Shown in pieces: positions 24,801 to 31,962 of a stretch of 64,000 bases of DNA. Within the stretch, counting starts at the first letter, position 1; every line of letters starts with the position of its first letter. Source of the DNA: Actinomycetes bacterium (GTDB lineage Bacteria; Actinomycetota; Actinomycetes; Propionibacteriales; Nocardioidaceae); assembly GCA_023417775.1 (NCBI GenBank), contig JAEZEJ010000062.1:1-64000 (forward strand), in the 5' to 3' direction. Both the position numbers and the translations under genes were made by a program. Under the pieces are notes generated by a model. It saw only the letters and a program-made list of their open reading frames with translations. It ran no database searches and had not been told where the DNA came from.

Positions 24801-26045
24801 TCAGAGCTCGCGCAAGATAATCGGCATGGACTCGAATGTGTCGTGGACCGACGAGCGTTGGCGAACCGGCGGGTTGTCCGGGTCGAAGGTGACTCCGGCG
24901 GCATACATCGCGCGGATGATCTTGACCATCGTCCCCTCGGTGCTGAGGGACTCGTCGGCACGGTTCGCCTGCCCAGTCACCAAGGGCCGCCCCAGGCACA
25001 TGTGGATGCCGCTGCCGAAGTTCAGGCCCCACGGCTGGGTGCCCTTCGGGGGTTGACGATTCAGGTCGTACTCCTCCGAATCGTCGCCGAACTTCTTGTC
25101 GTCGCGGTTCGCGGAGGTGAAGAACAGAGCGACCTGCTCGCCCTCGGCGATCGTGCGCCCAGAAGCCAGCGTGACGTCCTCGGTCGCGACTCGGGTCAGC
25201 GCCGGAGCGGGCTGGTGCAGGCGCAGGCTCTCGGTGACGGCGCTGCGGACGAACTCGGCGTCCGCGAGGCGCTCACGGTCTTGCGGGTGTTCGGCGAACC
25301 ACTCCTCCATGTGCATCAGCACGTGCGGCAACGCATGGGTCGTGGTCTGCGATGCGGCGACGAGGCCGAGAATCGCCTCACGCCAGATGTAATCCGAGTC
25401 CTTCTCCTCGTAGACCCCCGGGTGCAATGCCAAGAGGCCCAACAGATCGGTCGACATCTGCGACTCGGGTGCGTCCCCGGCGAGGATCCGCGTCGCGATC
25501 ACCTGACGGCGCTCCATGGAGGGCCGCAGGAATCGCTCGATGATGATGCGCTTCGCTTCGCGCCCCTCCGCCACGACCTCGCCGTGGTCACGCAAGGACC
25601 ATTCGACCGAGGCCGCCTCACCTAGCTTCGCAACCAGCCGGTGGAACTCCTCGGTGTTCTCACGAGTGTCGACCTCATCGACGCCGACGACGAGCGCCGT
25701 GATTCGCGTCAACATAGCCCGGACCAGCGGAACGAAGTCCGTCCGTACCAGCCCGTCGGCACCGCGCTCCGTCTTGAGGTCATCCATCAACGTGGAGATG
25801 ACGGGCAGCAGAGCCCCCGTCTCGTACGTCAGCAGTGCGGCGCGCGAGAACAGGGTGGACATCAAGCGTCGTCGACTCAGGTGATCCTCTCCATTCGAGA
25901 GCAGCACGGTGTCACCGAAGAAGTCGAGGCTCTCTCCATGTGACCCCTGCCGAAAGCTCGTCGAGCGAAGAATCTCGTCGACATCCGCGTAGTCGTCGAA
26001 TCGCTGCAGACCGGCATAGGGCGGGGCTTCGAATACGGTGCGCAC
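24801..26045 (-). CDS. Cytochrome P450 (tandem pair, first gene)
   Basis: This P450 has K-helix ESLRLHQPAPALTR, heme loop LNFGSGIHMCLGRP with Cys at about 350, and I-helix GLVAASQTTTHALP with Gln at the acid position. I prefer the GTG at 26045, which follows GGAGG by five bases and aligns with the start of the paralogue (RFEAPPYA versus VFEAPPYA). Upstream starts at 26048, 26057, 26069 and 26072 exist, but the last ones would sit almost on operator E at 26075-26086. It leads a three-gene unit with the second P450 and the ferredoxin. The duplicated pair could catalyse successive oxidations of one carbon or act on two substrates. Confidence 0.92.
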   Translation of the reverse strand: MRTVFEAPPYAGLQRFDDYADVDEILRSTSFRQGSHGESLDFFGDTVLLSNGEDHLSRRRLMSTLFSRAALLTYETGALLPVISTLMDDLKTERGADGLVRTDFVPLVRAMLTRITALVVGVDEVDTRENTEEFHRLVAKLGEAASVEWSLRDHGEVVAEGREAKRIIIERFLRPSMERRQVIATRILAGDAPESQMSTDLLGLLALHPGVYEEKDSDYIWREAILGLVAASQTTTHALPHVLMHMEEWFAEHPQDRERLADAEFVRSAVTESLRLHQPAPALTRVATEDVTLASGRTIAEGEQVALFFTSANRDDKKFGDDSEEYDLNRQPPKGTQPWGLNFGSGIHMCLGRPLVTGQANRADESLSTEGTMVKIIRAMYAAGVTFDPDNPPVRQRSSVHDTFESMPIILREL

Positions 26046-26074
26046 CATTTCCTCCATTGAGAGTTGCATCACAT

Positions 26075-26086
26075 GAGCGATCGTTC
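26075..26086. promoter_or_regulatory. Operator E (GAGCGATCGTTC)
   Basis: A contiguous-class palindrome 29 bases before the preferred start of the first tandem P450 gene. Right half TCGTTC is identical to that of operator A. Its position argues for the downstream GTG start of the P450. Confidence 0.65.
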
Positions 26087-26169
26087 GTAAACCTATCCGG
26101 TGAAGTGGCCTGCGTCAACGTCTCCCGGGGCTTCAGATCTACTCGACCCCTCACGCCGCCCGCGGTCGA

Positions 26170-26476
26170 GACCCGTGGCGCGGAGCGTAGGTCCCCACGC
26201 TCCGCCAGAGGTCCTCAGGTTGTTGTCGGTCCCCGTCGCCACTGCCTTGTGCGGGCGTGGGACCGGCTGGCTGATCACAGGGGAACGCAAGCGAAGACGA
26301 GTCCCGTACCCACGCCGAGCAATGCCAGCGCCAGCGCAGCGACCGGGCAGCGCAGGTGACGCCGGCACCCGTGCTCGACTGACGTCAGACGAGCACGGAC
26401 CGGGCGCCCAGACAGCGACGGCGGCGACCACCATGACTACTGCTCCGACCGCGAAGACCCATGGACCCGAGGACAT
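26170..26476 (-). pseudogene. Degraded major facilitator (DHA2-like) transporter fragment
   Basis: On the minus strand one frame reads WVFAVGAVVMVVAAVAVW, a membrane helix. A second frame at about 26270-26340 reads VAALALALLGVGTGLVFACVPL, then the first frame resumes with AVATGTDNNLRTSGGAWGPTL. Together these match the order of late helices in drug-type MFS exporters (GVGTGLVF...ATG.NNLMRT.GGA.GSAL). The frame changes and the lack of the other helices show a relic. It fills the otherwise empty 530 bases between the P450 and ferredoxin reductase units. Confidence 0.45.
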
Positions 26477-26572
26477 TCCGCCCGGGTCCGTGCTTCGCGG
26501 TTCCTACCTTCGACGACAGACCTCCAGCCGTGACATCGACGAAAGGCAGGTCCTCTTGCGCAAAGGCGCGTC

Positions 26573-27796
26573 TCAGGCCAGCGCTACTTCGCGCATGGGG
26601 ACCGACAGATCGGCCAACCGGCCGGGGTCGATCAACGCACCGCTGGCGATAAGTCGTCGGGCAAAAACGTGCTCGCCCGGCTTGCTCACGCTCTCGGCCC
26701 AGACCAGTCGGCCGTCCCGGAGGTGGAATTGCGTGAAGGCTCCGTCAGCCGGAACGCCCCGCGTGACGACCCGGTCATGATGCTGAGGAAGGCCGGCCAT
26801 CTGGAGTTTGAACTCGTACTGGTCCGACCAGAACCAGGGAATGGCGGCATAAGGCTGGCTCAAGTCACCCACAATTGTCTTGGCAGCGACGGTCGCCTGA
26901 TCGATCGCGTTCTGAACGGACGTCAGCAGCATCCGCCCGCCGAAGAGGTCGCGGTGCTCGGCACAGTCTCCCGCGGCCAGGACCACGTCGTCGCTGGTCC
27001 GGGCATGAGGATCCGCGAGCACACCTGCGTCGGTCTCGAGTCCGAGCCCTCGAGCCAGGGCCGTGTTCGGCACGGCGCCGACACCCATGAGGACGGCCGT
27101 GGCCGACAGGATCTCTCCGGACGAGAGCCTCACTCCCGTCACCGCCCCACGGGAATCACCCATGATCTCGGCGGCGGTCTCGCCCAGCCTGATGTCCAGC
27201 CCTCGGCTCCGGTGCGCATCGAAGAAGAATTCCGAAACCCCGGCTGATACCGCCCGTCCCATGAGTGACCGGGCCGCTTCGACGAGAGTTACGTCGAGGC
27301 CTAGCGATCTGGCCGTCGCGGCAATCTCCAGGCCGATAAAGCCGCCGCCGAGAACGACGAGGCGCTCACACTCGCCCAGCGTCTTGACGATCTGCTCCGC
27401 GTCGTCGACCGTGCGCAGTGACAGCACTCCCTCGAGTTGTCCGCCGGCGATGGGCACGATCCGGGGAGCCGATCCCACGGTGAGCACTAAGGAATCGAAC
27501 GCGAACGAGTGCCCCGTTCTCGTCACTGCCGTGCATTCTCTGCGATCGACGCGATCGACAGTCTGGCCGAGGATCAGCCGGATATCGTGCTGTTCGTAGA
27601 ATGCCGCGTTCCTGAGGGACAACTGATCGGAGCTCACCTTTTGGGTGACGAATCCCTTCGACAACGGCGGCCGCTGATACGGCAGATGGTCTTCTTGACC
27701 GACGAGCGTGATCGGCTCGCCGTATCCCGAATCACGCAAGGCCACGGCAGCCTGGAGACCGGCCTGGGAGGCTCCGACGATGACGACGCCGTTCAC
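26573..27796 (-). CDS. FAD-dependent ferredoxin-NAD(P)+ reductase
   Basis: This 407-residue reductase of the putidaredoxin reductase type has FAD motif VVIVGASQAGLQAAVALRDSG, the PYQRPPLSKG signature, the second dinucleotide fold VVLGGGFIGLEIAATARSLG, and FAD motif ADPHARTSDDVVLAAGDCA. It transfers electrons from NADH or NADPH to ferredoxin for the P450s. The GTG start overlaps the stop of the 2Fe-2S ferredoxin gene (ATGTGA), so the pair is coupled. It is the only dedicated reductase in the island and probably serves all three P450s. Confidence 0.93.
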   Translation of the reverse strand: MNGVVIVGASQAGLQAAVALRDSGYGEPITLVGQEDHLPYQRPPLSKGFVTQKVSSDQLSLRNAAFYEQHDIRLILGQTVDRVDRRECTAVTRTGHSFAFDSLVLTVGSAPRIVPIAGGQLEGVLSLRTVDDAEQIVKTLGECERLVVLGGGFIGLEIAATARSLGLDVTLVEAARSLMGRAVSAGVSEFFFDAHRSRGLDIRLGETAAEIMGDSRGAVTGVRLSSGEILSATAVLMGVGAVPNTALARGLGLETDAGVLADPHARTSDDVVLAAGDCAEHRDLFGGRMLLTSVQNAIDQATVAAKTIVGDLSQPYAAIPWFWSDQYEFKLQMAGLPQHHDRVVTRGVPADGAFTQFHLRDGRLVWAESVSKPGEHVFARRLIASGALIDPGRLADLSVPMREVALA

Positions 27797-28116
27797 ATCT
27801 GGCTCTCGGGGATCTCGATCCGCACGCCATCAACGGCATCTGACATCAGCAACTGGCAGGACAGACGGCTGTTGCACCGGCGTTCGCATGCGGTCGTGTC
27901 CAATAGTTCGTCCTCGAACGACCCCACGTCGCCGAAATGATCCACGTGCGCTTCTTCCACGTACACGTGACACGTGGCGCAGGAGCACGAGCCACCGCAG
28001 TCGGCGACGATCCCGTCGATGCCGTTCTGCTGCGCGGCGGCCATGACCGAGGTTCCGGCCTCGACGTCGATAACGTGTTCCGATCCATCGGAAAGGGCGA
28101 AGAACACCTTGGGCAC
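27793..28116 (-). CDS. 2Fe-2S ferredoxin (putidaredoxin/adrenodoxin type)
   Basis: The 107-residue protein carries the cluster-binding pattern DCGGSCSCATCHVY and a distal Cys in SRLSCQLLMSD, the four-cysteine arrangement of P450-linked 2Fe-2S ferredoxins. GTG 28116 is chosen because a GAGGAGG sequence lies ten bases upstream and the protein then begins PKVFFALSDGSEH, as in the family. It is first in a two-gene unit with the reductase, behind operator F. The island therefore has two ferredoxin types for three P450s. Confidence 0.93.
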   Translation of the reverse strand: MPKVFFALSDGSEHVIDVEAGTSVMAAAQQNGIDGIVADCGGSCSCATCHVYVEEAHVDHFGDVGSFEDELLDTTACERRCNSRLSCQLLMSDAVDGVRIEIPESQM

Positions 28117-28137
28117 GGGAATACAGCCTCCTCGGTA

Positions 28138-28157
28138 TGAACGAACGTTCACCCACA
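28138..28157. promoter_or_regulatory. Operator F (core CGAACGTTCA), ferredoxin promoter
   Basis: Spacer-class palindrome with core at 28142-28151, 22 bases before the ferredoxin start. The right flank GTTCACCCACATTAG closely repeats the right flank of operator C, which implies conserved promoter architecture. Confidence 0.68.
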
Positions 28158-28299
28158 TTAGGTGTGACGCCCACCACTGTCAACTCCACCTGGGCACATG
28201 TCGCTACCGCGGTCAACACGAAAGCGCCGTAGCAGCGATGTGCCGCTACGGCGCCCTGTGCCGCCTGGGAGGAATGGCCCCGGAGGTAGTCCACGTGCC

Positions 28300-28956
28300 T
28301 CAGGTCAGTTGCGGATGCCCCGGATCCGGACAGCCCGACTCGTGGCTCTCGTTGTCCAGCCCCACGGCATTCCGGACAAAGGACATGTAAATGTCCGCGA
28401 CCTCATCCGCACTCTTCTCTCCCGAAGACCGGAACCACTGGCTGACACCGAGCCCCATCGCCACGAGACTGAAGGCGAGGTACTTGGGCTGCCTCTCCGT
28501 AAAGAAACCCTCCTCCACACCCCTGGCGATGATCCCCACCAGCGTGTTCGTGTAATCATCGCGCTGGGCGTGGACGATTTGCGCTCGCTCGTCGGACAGA
28601 TGGCGCCACTGGGTATTGCCGATCCGGGCTTCGCCCCGGTGCGTGGCGTGGTAGATGATATGAGAACGCATGAACGACTCCAACTGCGCCACCGGACAGT
28701 TGCTGACAGCCGTGGAGCTCGTGGCGATCGAGATCAGGTCGTCCATCGTTCGACTGATGATCTTCCACAGCATGTCTTCCTTCGAATGCGTGTGGTTGTA
28801 GATATTCGCACTGCTCACACCGACCTCGGCCGCCAGATCGCGGATGGACGTTCCCACGAATCCGCGCTTGGCGAACAGCAGAACCGCCGCCCTCTCGATC
28901 CGTTCGGCAGAGTTCGTGCGTGGGCTCGTCGATCTTGTCCTGGCCTCGCGTGGCAT
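28300..28956 (-). CDS. TetR-family repressor, probable regulator of the island
   Basis: The 218-residue regulator has an N-terminal TetR helix-turn-helix: IERAAVLLFAKRGFVGTSIRDLAAEVGVSSANIYNHTHSKEDML. The C-terminal domain is helical (residues 70-205) and would bind the effector, plausibly an acyl-CoA as in KstR-like regulators. It is the only tetR gene between 6 and 32 kb. Operator G lies 24 bases upstream of its start, so it probably represses itself. Seven similar palindromes precede the other units. The effector is not deducible. Confidence 0.9.
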   Translation of the reverse strand: MPREARTRSTSPRTNSAERIERAAVLLFAKRGFVGTSIRDLAAEVGVSSANIYNHTHSKEDMLWKIISRTMDDLISIATSSTAVSNCPVAQLESFMRSHIIYHATHRGEARIGNTQWRHLSDERAQIVHAQRDDYTNTLVGIIARGVEEGFFTERQPKYLAFSLVAMGLGVSQWFRSSGEKSADEVADIYMSFVRNAVGLDNESHESGCPDPGHPQLT

Positions 28957-28979
28957 TCCTGCCCTCCCGGTGACAATAA

Positions 28980-28991
28980 AAGCGATCGTTT
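28980..28991. promoter_or_regulatory. Operator G (AAGCGATCGTTT), tetR promoter
   Basis: Contiguous-class palindrome 24 bases upstream of the tetR start, consistent with autoregulation. It shares GCGATCGTT with operator E. Confidence 0.65.
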
Positions 28992-29055
28992 GTTCACTTC
29001 AACAGGAAGTCTAACCAAGCCACAGAGAATTACACGAGATCTACACGACGCGCGT

Positions 29056-30231
29056 TCAGACGGAGGTGCCCTGGGCTCGCTCGGCTCGGTACTGTTCAGT
29101 CGCGGCAGCCTGGGCCTTCTTGGTGGCCTCGACCGTGGCACCCGCTGAGTCAACCAGCTGGTGGTAACTGCCGCGGACCGACTCGAGAGCGCCCGTGAAG
29201 TGCGGCATGACCTGCTCAGCGAAAAGTTCATAACTGCGAAGCGTCGCGGGGTACGAAGCATAGTCGGCGCCCTGCATCAAGAAAGTGCCGTAACCCCCGG
29301 ACTTCTCCTCGAGCCGCTTCAGCTGTGCGACGGCCATCTCCGGCGTTCCGATCACTGCCTTGCCACTCTCGTTCAACGCGTCGACCAGTTCGCTCACGTC
29401 GGTGAAATCACCCGACGTAGTGGGCGAGACGTTCTTCATGTAGTTCATGAGCCACAAGAAACCGTGCTCCATGTTCTTCTTCGCCTGCTCCATCGTCTCG
29501 GCGATGTGCATCGGGCCCATCAGACGCCAGGTGGACCGGTCGGGTACGGTGCCGTGCTCGGAAGCTTCCTGCTCCAGGACCTCCCAATGCGACCCCAGCC
29601 GATCGATGGCGGCAGGGTCGGTTGCCGCCAACGACAGCAGACTGACCCCGAGGCGACCCGCAAGCTTCGGTCCAGTCGGAGAGATGGCCGCCGTGACGGC
29701 AACTTCGAAATCAGAATAAGGACGCAGCTGCAAGGCGGCATCGCGTACGGTGAACCAGTCAGACTCATGAGTGACGGTTTCGCCTGCGAAGAGTCGCAAT
29801 ATGACTCCTAGCGCCTCTTCCATCCGGCCACGCTGCGTGTGCGCTTCGATGCCCAGCATCTGAGCGTCACGGAGCAGCTGGCCCGGCCCGACGCCGAACA
29901 TCATGCGCCCTCGCGTCATGTGATCCAATTGCACGATGCGATCGGCGAGCATGAACGGATGATGGTACGGCAGCGATGAGACTCCGGTGCCCAAACGGAT
30001 GCGGCTGGTGCGTTCCGCCGCAGCAGCGATCATCAGTTCGGGCGAGGCCACGGTCTCGACGCCGCTGGAGTGGTGTTCGCCGAACCAGACCTCGTCGAAC
30101 CCCAGGGCGTCGAGATGATCTACGAACTCGATGTCGCGCCGGATCGCCAGTGTCGGGTTGATACCCACCAAGTGGTACGGACCCAGGAAAACGCCGAACT
30201 TCATCCTCTTCTTCGTTGTCGCGGTAGCCAC
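29056..30231 (-). CDS. Luciferase-type (LLM) flavin monooxygenase, limonene monooxygenase-like
   Basis: The 391-residue protein opens KFGVFLGPYHLVGINPTLAIRRDIEFVDHLDALGFDEVWFGEHHSSG, followed by LGTGVSSLPYHHPFMLADR. This layout closely recalls LimB, the FMNH2-dependent limonene 1,2-monooxygenase of Rhodococcus erythropolis (recall, not alignment). Such enzymes epoxidise alkenes or perform Baeyer-Villiger chemistry and need an external flavin reductase. The one at 7264-8475 in this island would fit. GTG 30231 has GGAG eight bases upstream. A Lys/Ala/Gln-rich C-terminal tail of about 35 residues is present. It is divergent from the FAD-linked oxidase across operator H. Confidence 0.88.
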   Translation of the reverse strand: MATATTKKRMKFGVFLGPYHLVGINPTLAIRRDIEFVDHLDALGFDEVWFGEHHSSGVETVASPELMIAAAAERTSRIRLGTGVSSLPYHHPFMLADRIVQLDHMTRGRMMFGVGPGQLLRDAQMLGIEAHTQRGRMEEALGVILRLFAGETVTHESDWFTVRDAALQLRPYSDFEVAVTAAISPTGPKLAGRLGVSLLSLAATDPAAIDRLGSHWEVLEQEASEHGTVPDRSTWRLMGPMHIAETMEQAKKNMEHGFLWLMNYMKNVSPTTSGDFTDVSELVDALNESGKAVIGTPEMAVAQLKRLEEKSGGYGTFLMQGADYASYPATLRSYELFAEQVMPHFTGALESVRGSYHQLVDSAGATVEATKKAQAAATEQYRAERAQGTSV

Positions 30232-30280
30232 GTGTCGAACTCCTCACCAGGTCGTCAGCACCAGACGCCGACATAGATTA

Positions 30281-30290
30281 CGAACGTTCG
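30281..30290. promoter_or_regulatory. Operator H (CGAACGTTCG), divergent promoter
   Basis: A perfect 10-base core within a longer TTACGAACGTTCGTTA palindrome in the 139 bases between the divergent monooxygenase and FAD-linked oxidase genes. One site could control both. Confidence 0.7.
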
Positions 30291-30370
30291 TTAATGTTAG
30301 CTACGTTACAGAGTGCGGTCAATGCAGCGGGTACCTCAGCCCGCTACCGCAATCTCGAGGAGAATCCGCC

Positions 30371-31762
30371 GTGGAACCAGTCGACCCTGCTGACATGTGG
30401 CCAGAGATGCTCGTCTCGGACGATCCCGATGTCATGCTCAGCTACGCGCGCGACCAGTCACAGTTCACCGCATATGCGCTGCCCGAGGCCGTGCTCGGGC
30501 CGCGGAACACCGCCGAAGTGGCGGCGGTCCTGCACGAGGCGGCTCGTCGTGGACTCACGGTCGCAATTCGGGGCGCGGGCACCGGACTCAGCGGTGGAGC
30601 GAACGCCCAACCCGGCTCAGTCGTGCTGTCGACCCACCGATTGAACAGGGTCGTCGACATCGATCCCGATGAGCGGATCGCGGTGGTCCAACCTGGTGTC
30701 ATCACAGGCGACCTCCGCACACAGGTCTCGCGGCATGGGCTCTGGTATCCGCCGGATCCAGGCAGCGTGGACAGTTGCTCGATCGGCGGGAACGTGGCCA
30801 CGAACGCCGGCGGCATGTGTTGCGTCAAGTACGGCGTCACTCGCGACTTCGTACTCGGGCTCGAAGTCGTGCTGGCTGATGGCTCGGTGATGCGGACCGG
30901 ACGTAGAACAGCAAAAGGTGTCGCTGGCTACGACTTGACCGGACTGTTGGTCGGCTCCGAAGGAACACTCGGCGTGATCACCGAAGTCACCGTACGCCTC
31001 GTGCCCCAGCCTGCCTCCGCGGCGACCGTGCTGGCCACGTTCAACACACTTGCGGCGGCCGGATCGGCAGTTCGCCATCTCACGCGCGCCAGAACTCGAC
31101 TGTCCATGCTGGAGATCATGGACCGCACCACCTTGCAGGCGGTCGAATCGATGAGACCGTTGGGCATCAACACCGACACCGCCGCCATCCTGTTGATCCA
31201 GAGCGACGAGGTCGACGGCCGCGCCGTGACGGCCGAGGCCGCCACCATCTGTCACGATGCCGGTGCCGACGACGTGATCGTCAGCGACGATGCGCAGGAA
31301 GCGGAATTACTCCTCCAAGCACGGCGCCTTGCGCTGCCAGCGTTAGAAAGACTCGGAAGCTGGTTGCTCGACGACGTCTGCGTTCCTCGGACCCGCATTG
31401 TCGACCTGATGACCCACGTCGAGACGATCGCGGAGCACGAGGGAGTGCTGATCGGTGTATTTGGACATGCCGGGGACGGAAACATGCATCCCACGATTAT
31501 CTACGACAAGGACCTGCCCGACAGCCGGGCGGCCGCTCAACGAGCCTTCGATCAGATCACTCAGCGCGCGCTCGAACTGGGAGGAACCATCACGGGCGAG
31601 CACGGTGTCGGACGCCTGAAGCGGACGTGGCTGGAAGCCGAACTCGACGAGACAGCCCTGCGCACACATCACGCACTCAGGTCGTCGCTAGACCCCGGCC
31701 GCCTTCTCAATCCGCAGAGCGTGACATCAGAGCAAGTGCGATTGGGATCAAAGATGGCTTAG
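30371..31762 (+). CDS. FAD-linked oxidase (GlcD / D-lactate dehydrogenase type)
   Basis: The 463-residue VAO/PCMH flavoprotein has the FAD-binding segments VAIRGAGTGLSGGANAQPGSVV and PDPGSVDSCSIGGNVATNAGG, then YDLTGLLVGSEGTLGVITEVTVRLVP. C-terminal metal and substrate elements are GHAGDGNMHPTI and ITGEHGVGRLKR. It would oxidise a D-2-hydroxyacid such as glycolate, D-lactate or 2-hydroxyglutarate. GTG 30371 follows GAGGAG by eight bases; the longer open frame upstream crosses the operator and is not coding. It mirrors the L-type lldD at the other end of the island, so both stereo-forms of a hydroxyacid could be handled. A terminator follows. Confidence 0.88.
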   Translation: MEPVDPADMWPEMLVSDDPDVMLSYARDQSQFTAYALPEAVLGPRNTAEVAAVLHEAARRGLTVAIRGAGTGLSGGANAQPGSVVLSTHRLNRVVDIDPDERIAVVQPGVITGDLRTQVSRHGLWYPPDPGSVDSCSIGGNVATNAGGMCCVKYGVTRDFVLGLEVVLADGSVMRTGRRTAKGVAGYDLTGLLVGSEGTLGVITEVTVRLVPQPASAATVLATFNTLAAAGSAVRHLTRARTRLSMLEIMDRTTLQAVESMRPLGINTDTAAILLIQSDEVDGRAVTAEAATICHDAGADDVIVSDDAQEAELLLQARRLALPALERLGSWLLDDVCVPRTRIVDLMTHVETIAEHEGVLIGVFGHAGDGNMHPTIIYDKDLPDSRAAAQRAFDQITQRALELGGTITGEHGVGRLKRTWLEAELDETALRTHHALRSSLDPGRLLNPQSVTSEQVRLGSKMA

Positions 31763-31783
31763 ACCTACCGGCCCTCTATAGCG

Positions 31784-31818
31784 AAAGTCCCGGAAACCTA
31801 GGGTTGTCCGGGACTTTT
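31784..31818. terminator. Rho-independent terminator
   Basis: AAAGTCCCGGA (31784-31794) pairs perfectly with TCCGGGACTTT (31808-31818) around a 13-base loop, followed by TTTA. The run of A before and T after make it work in both directions, ending the FAD-linked oxidase transcript and any read-through from the tRNA side. Confidence 0.85.
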
Positions 31819-31824
31819 ACCAGT

Positions 31825-31897
31825 AGCGGGGGCAGGATTTGAACCTGCGACCTCTGGGTTATGAGCCCAGCGAGCTACCGAACTGCTCCACCCCGCG
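31825..31897 (-). tRNA. Initiator tRNA-Met (CAT anticodon)
   Basis: Read on the minus strand, CGCGGGG starts the acceptor stem, followed by a GAGC/GCTC D-stem, anticodon stem CTGGG/CCCAG enclosing CTCATAA, and a GCAGG/CCTGC T-stem with TTCAAAT. The first acceptor pair is a C-U mismatch and the anticodon stem has three consecutive G-C pairs, both hallmarks of initiator tRNA. The 3' CCA is not encoded. It sits at the right edge of the catabolic island. Confidence 0.95.
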
Positions 31898-31962
31898 TCG
31901 CTGAAAGCAACTATACGGGACCGCTGCAAGGCTCCCTCACCCGGGGTCGGTCGGCCGACGAG

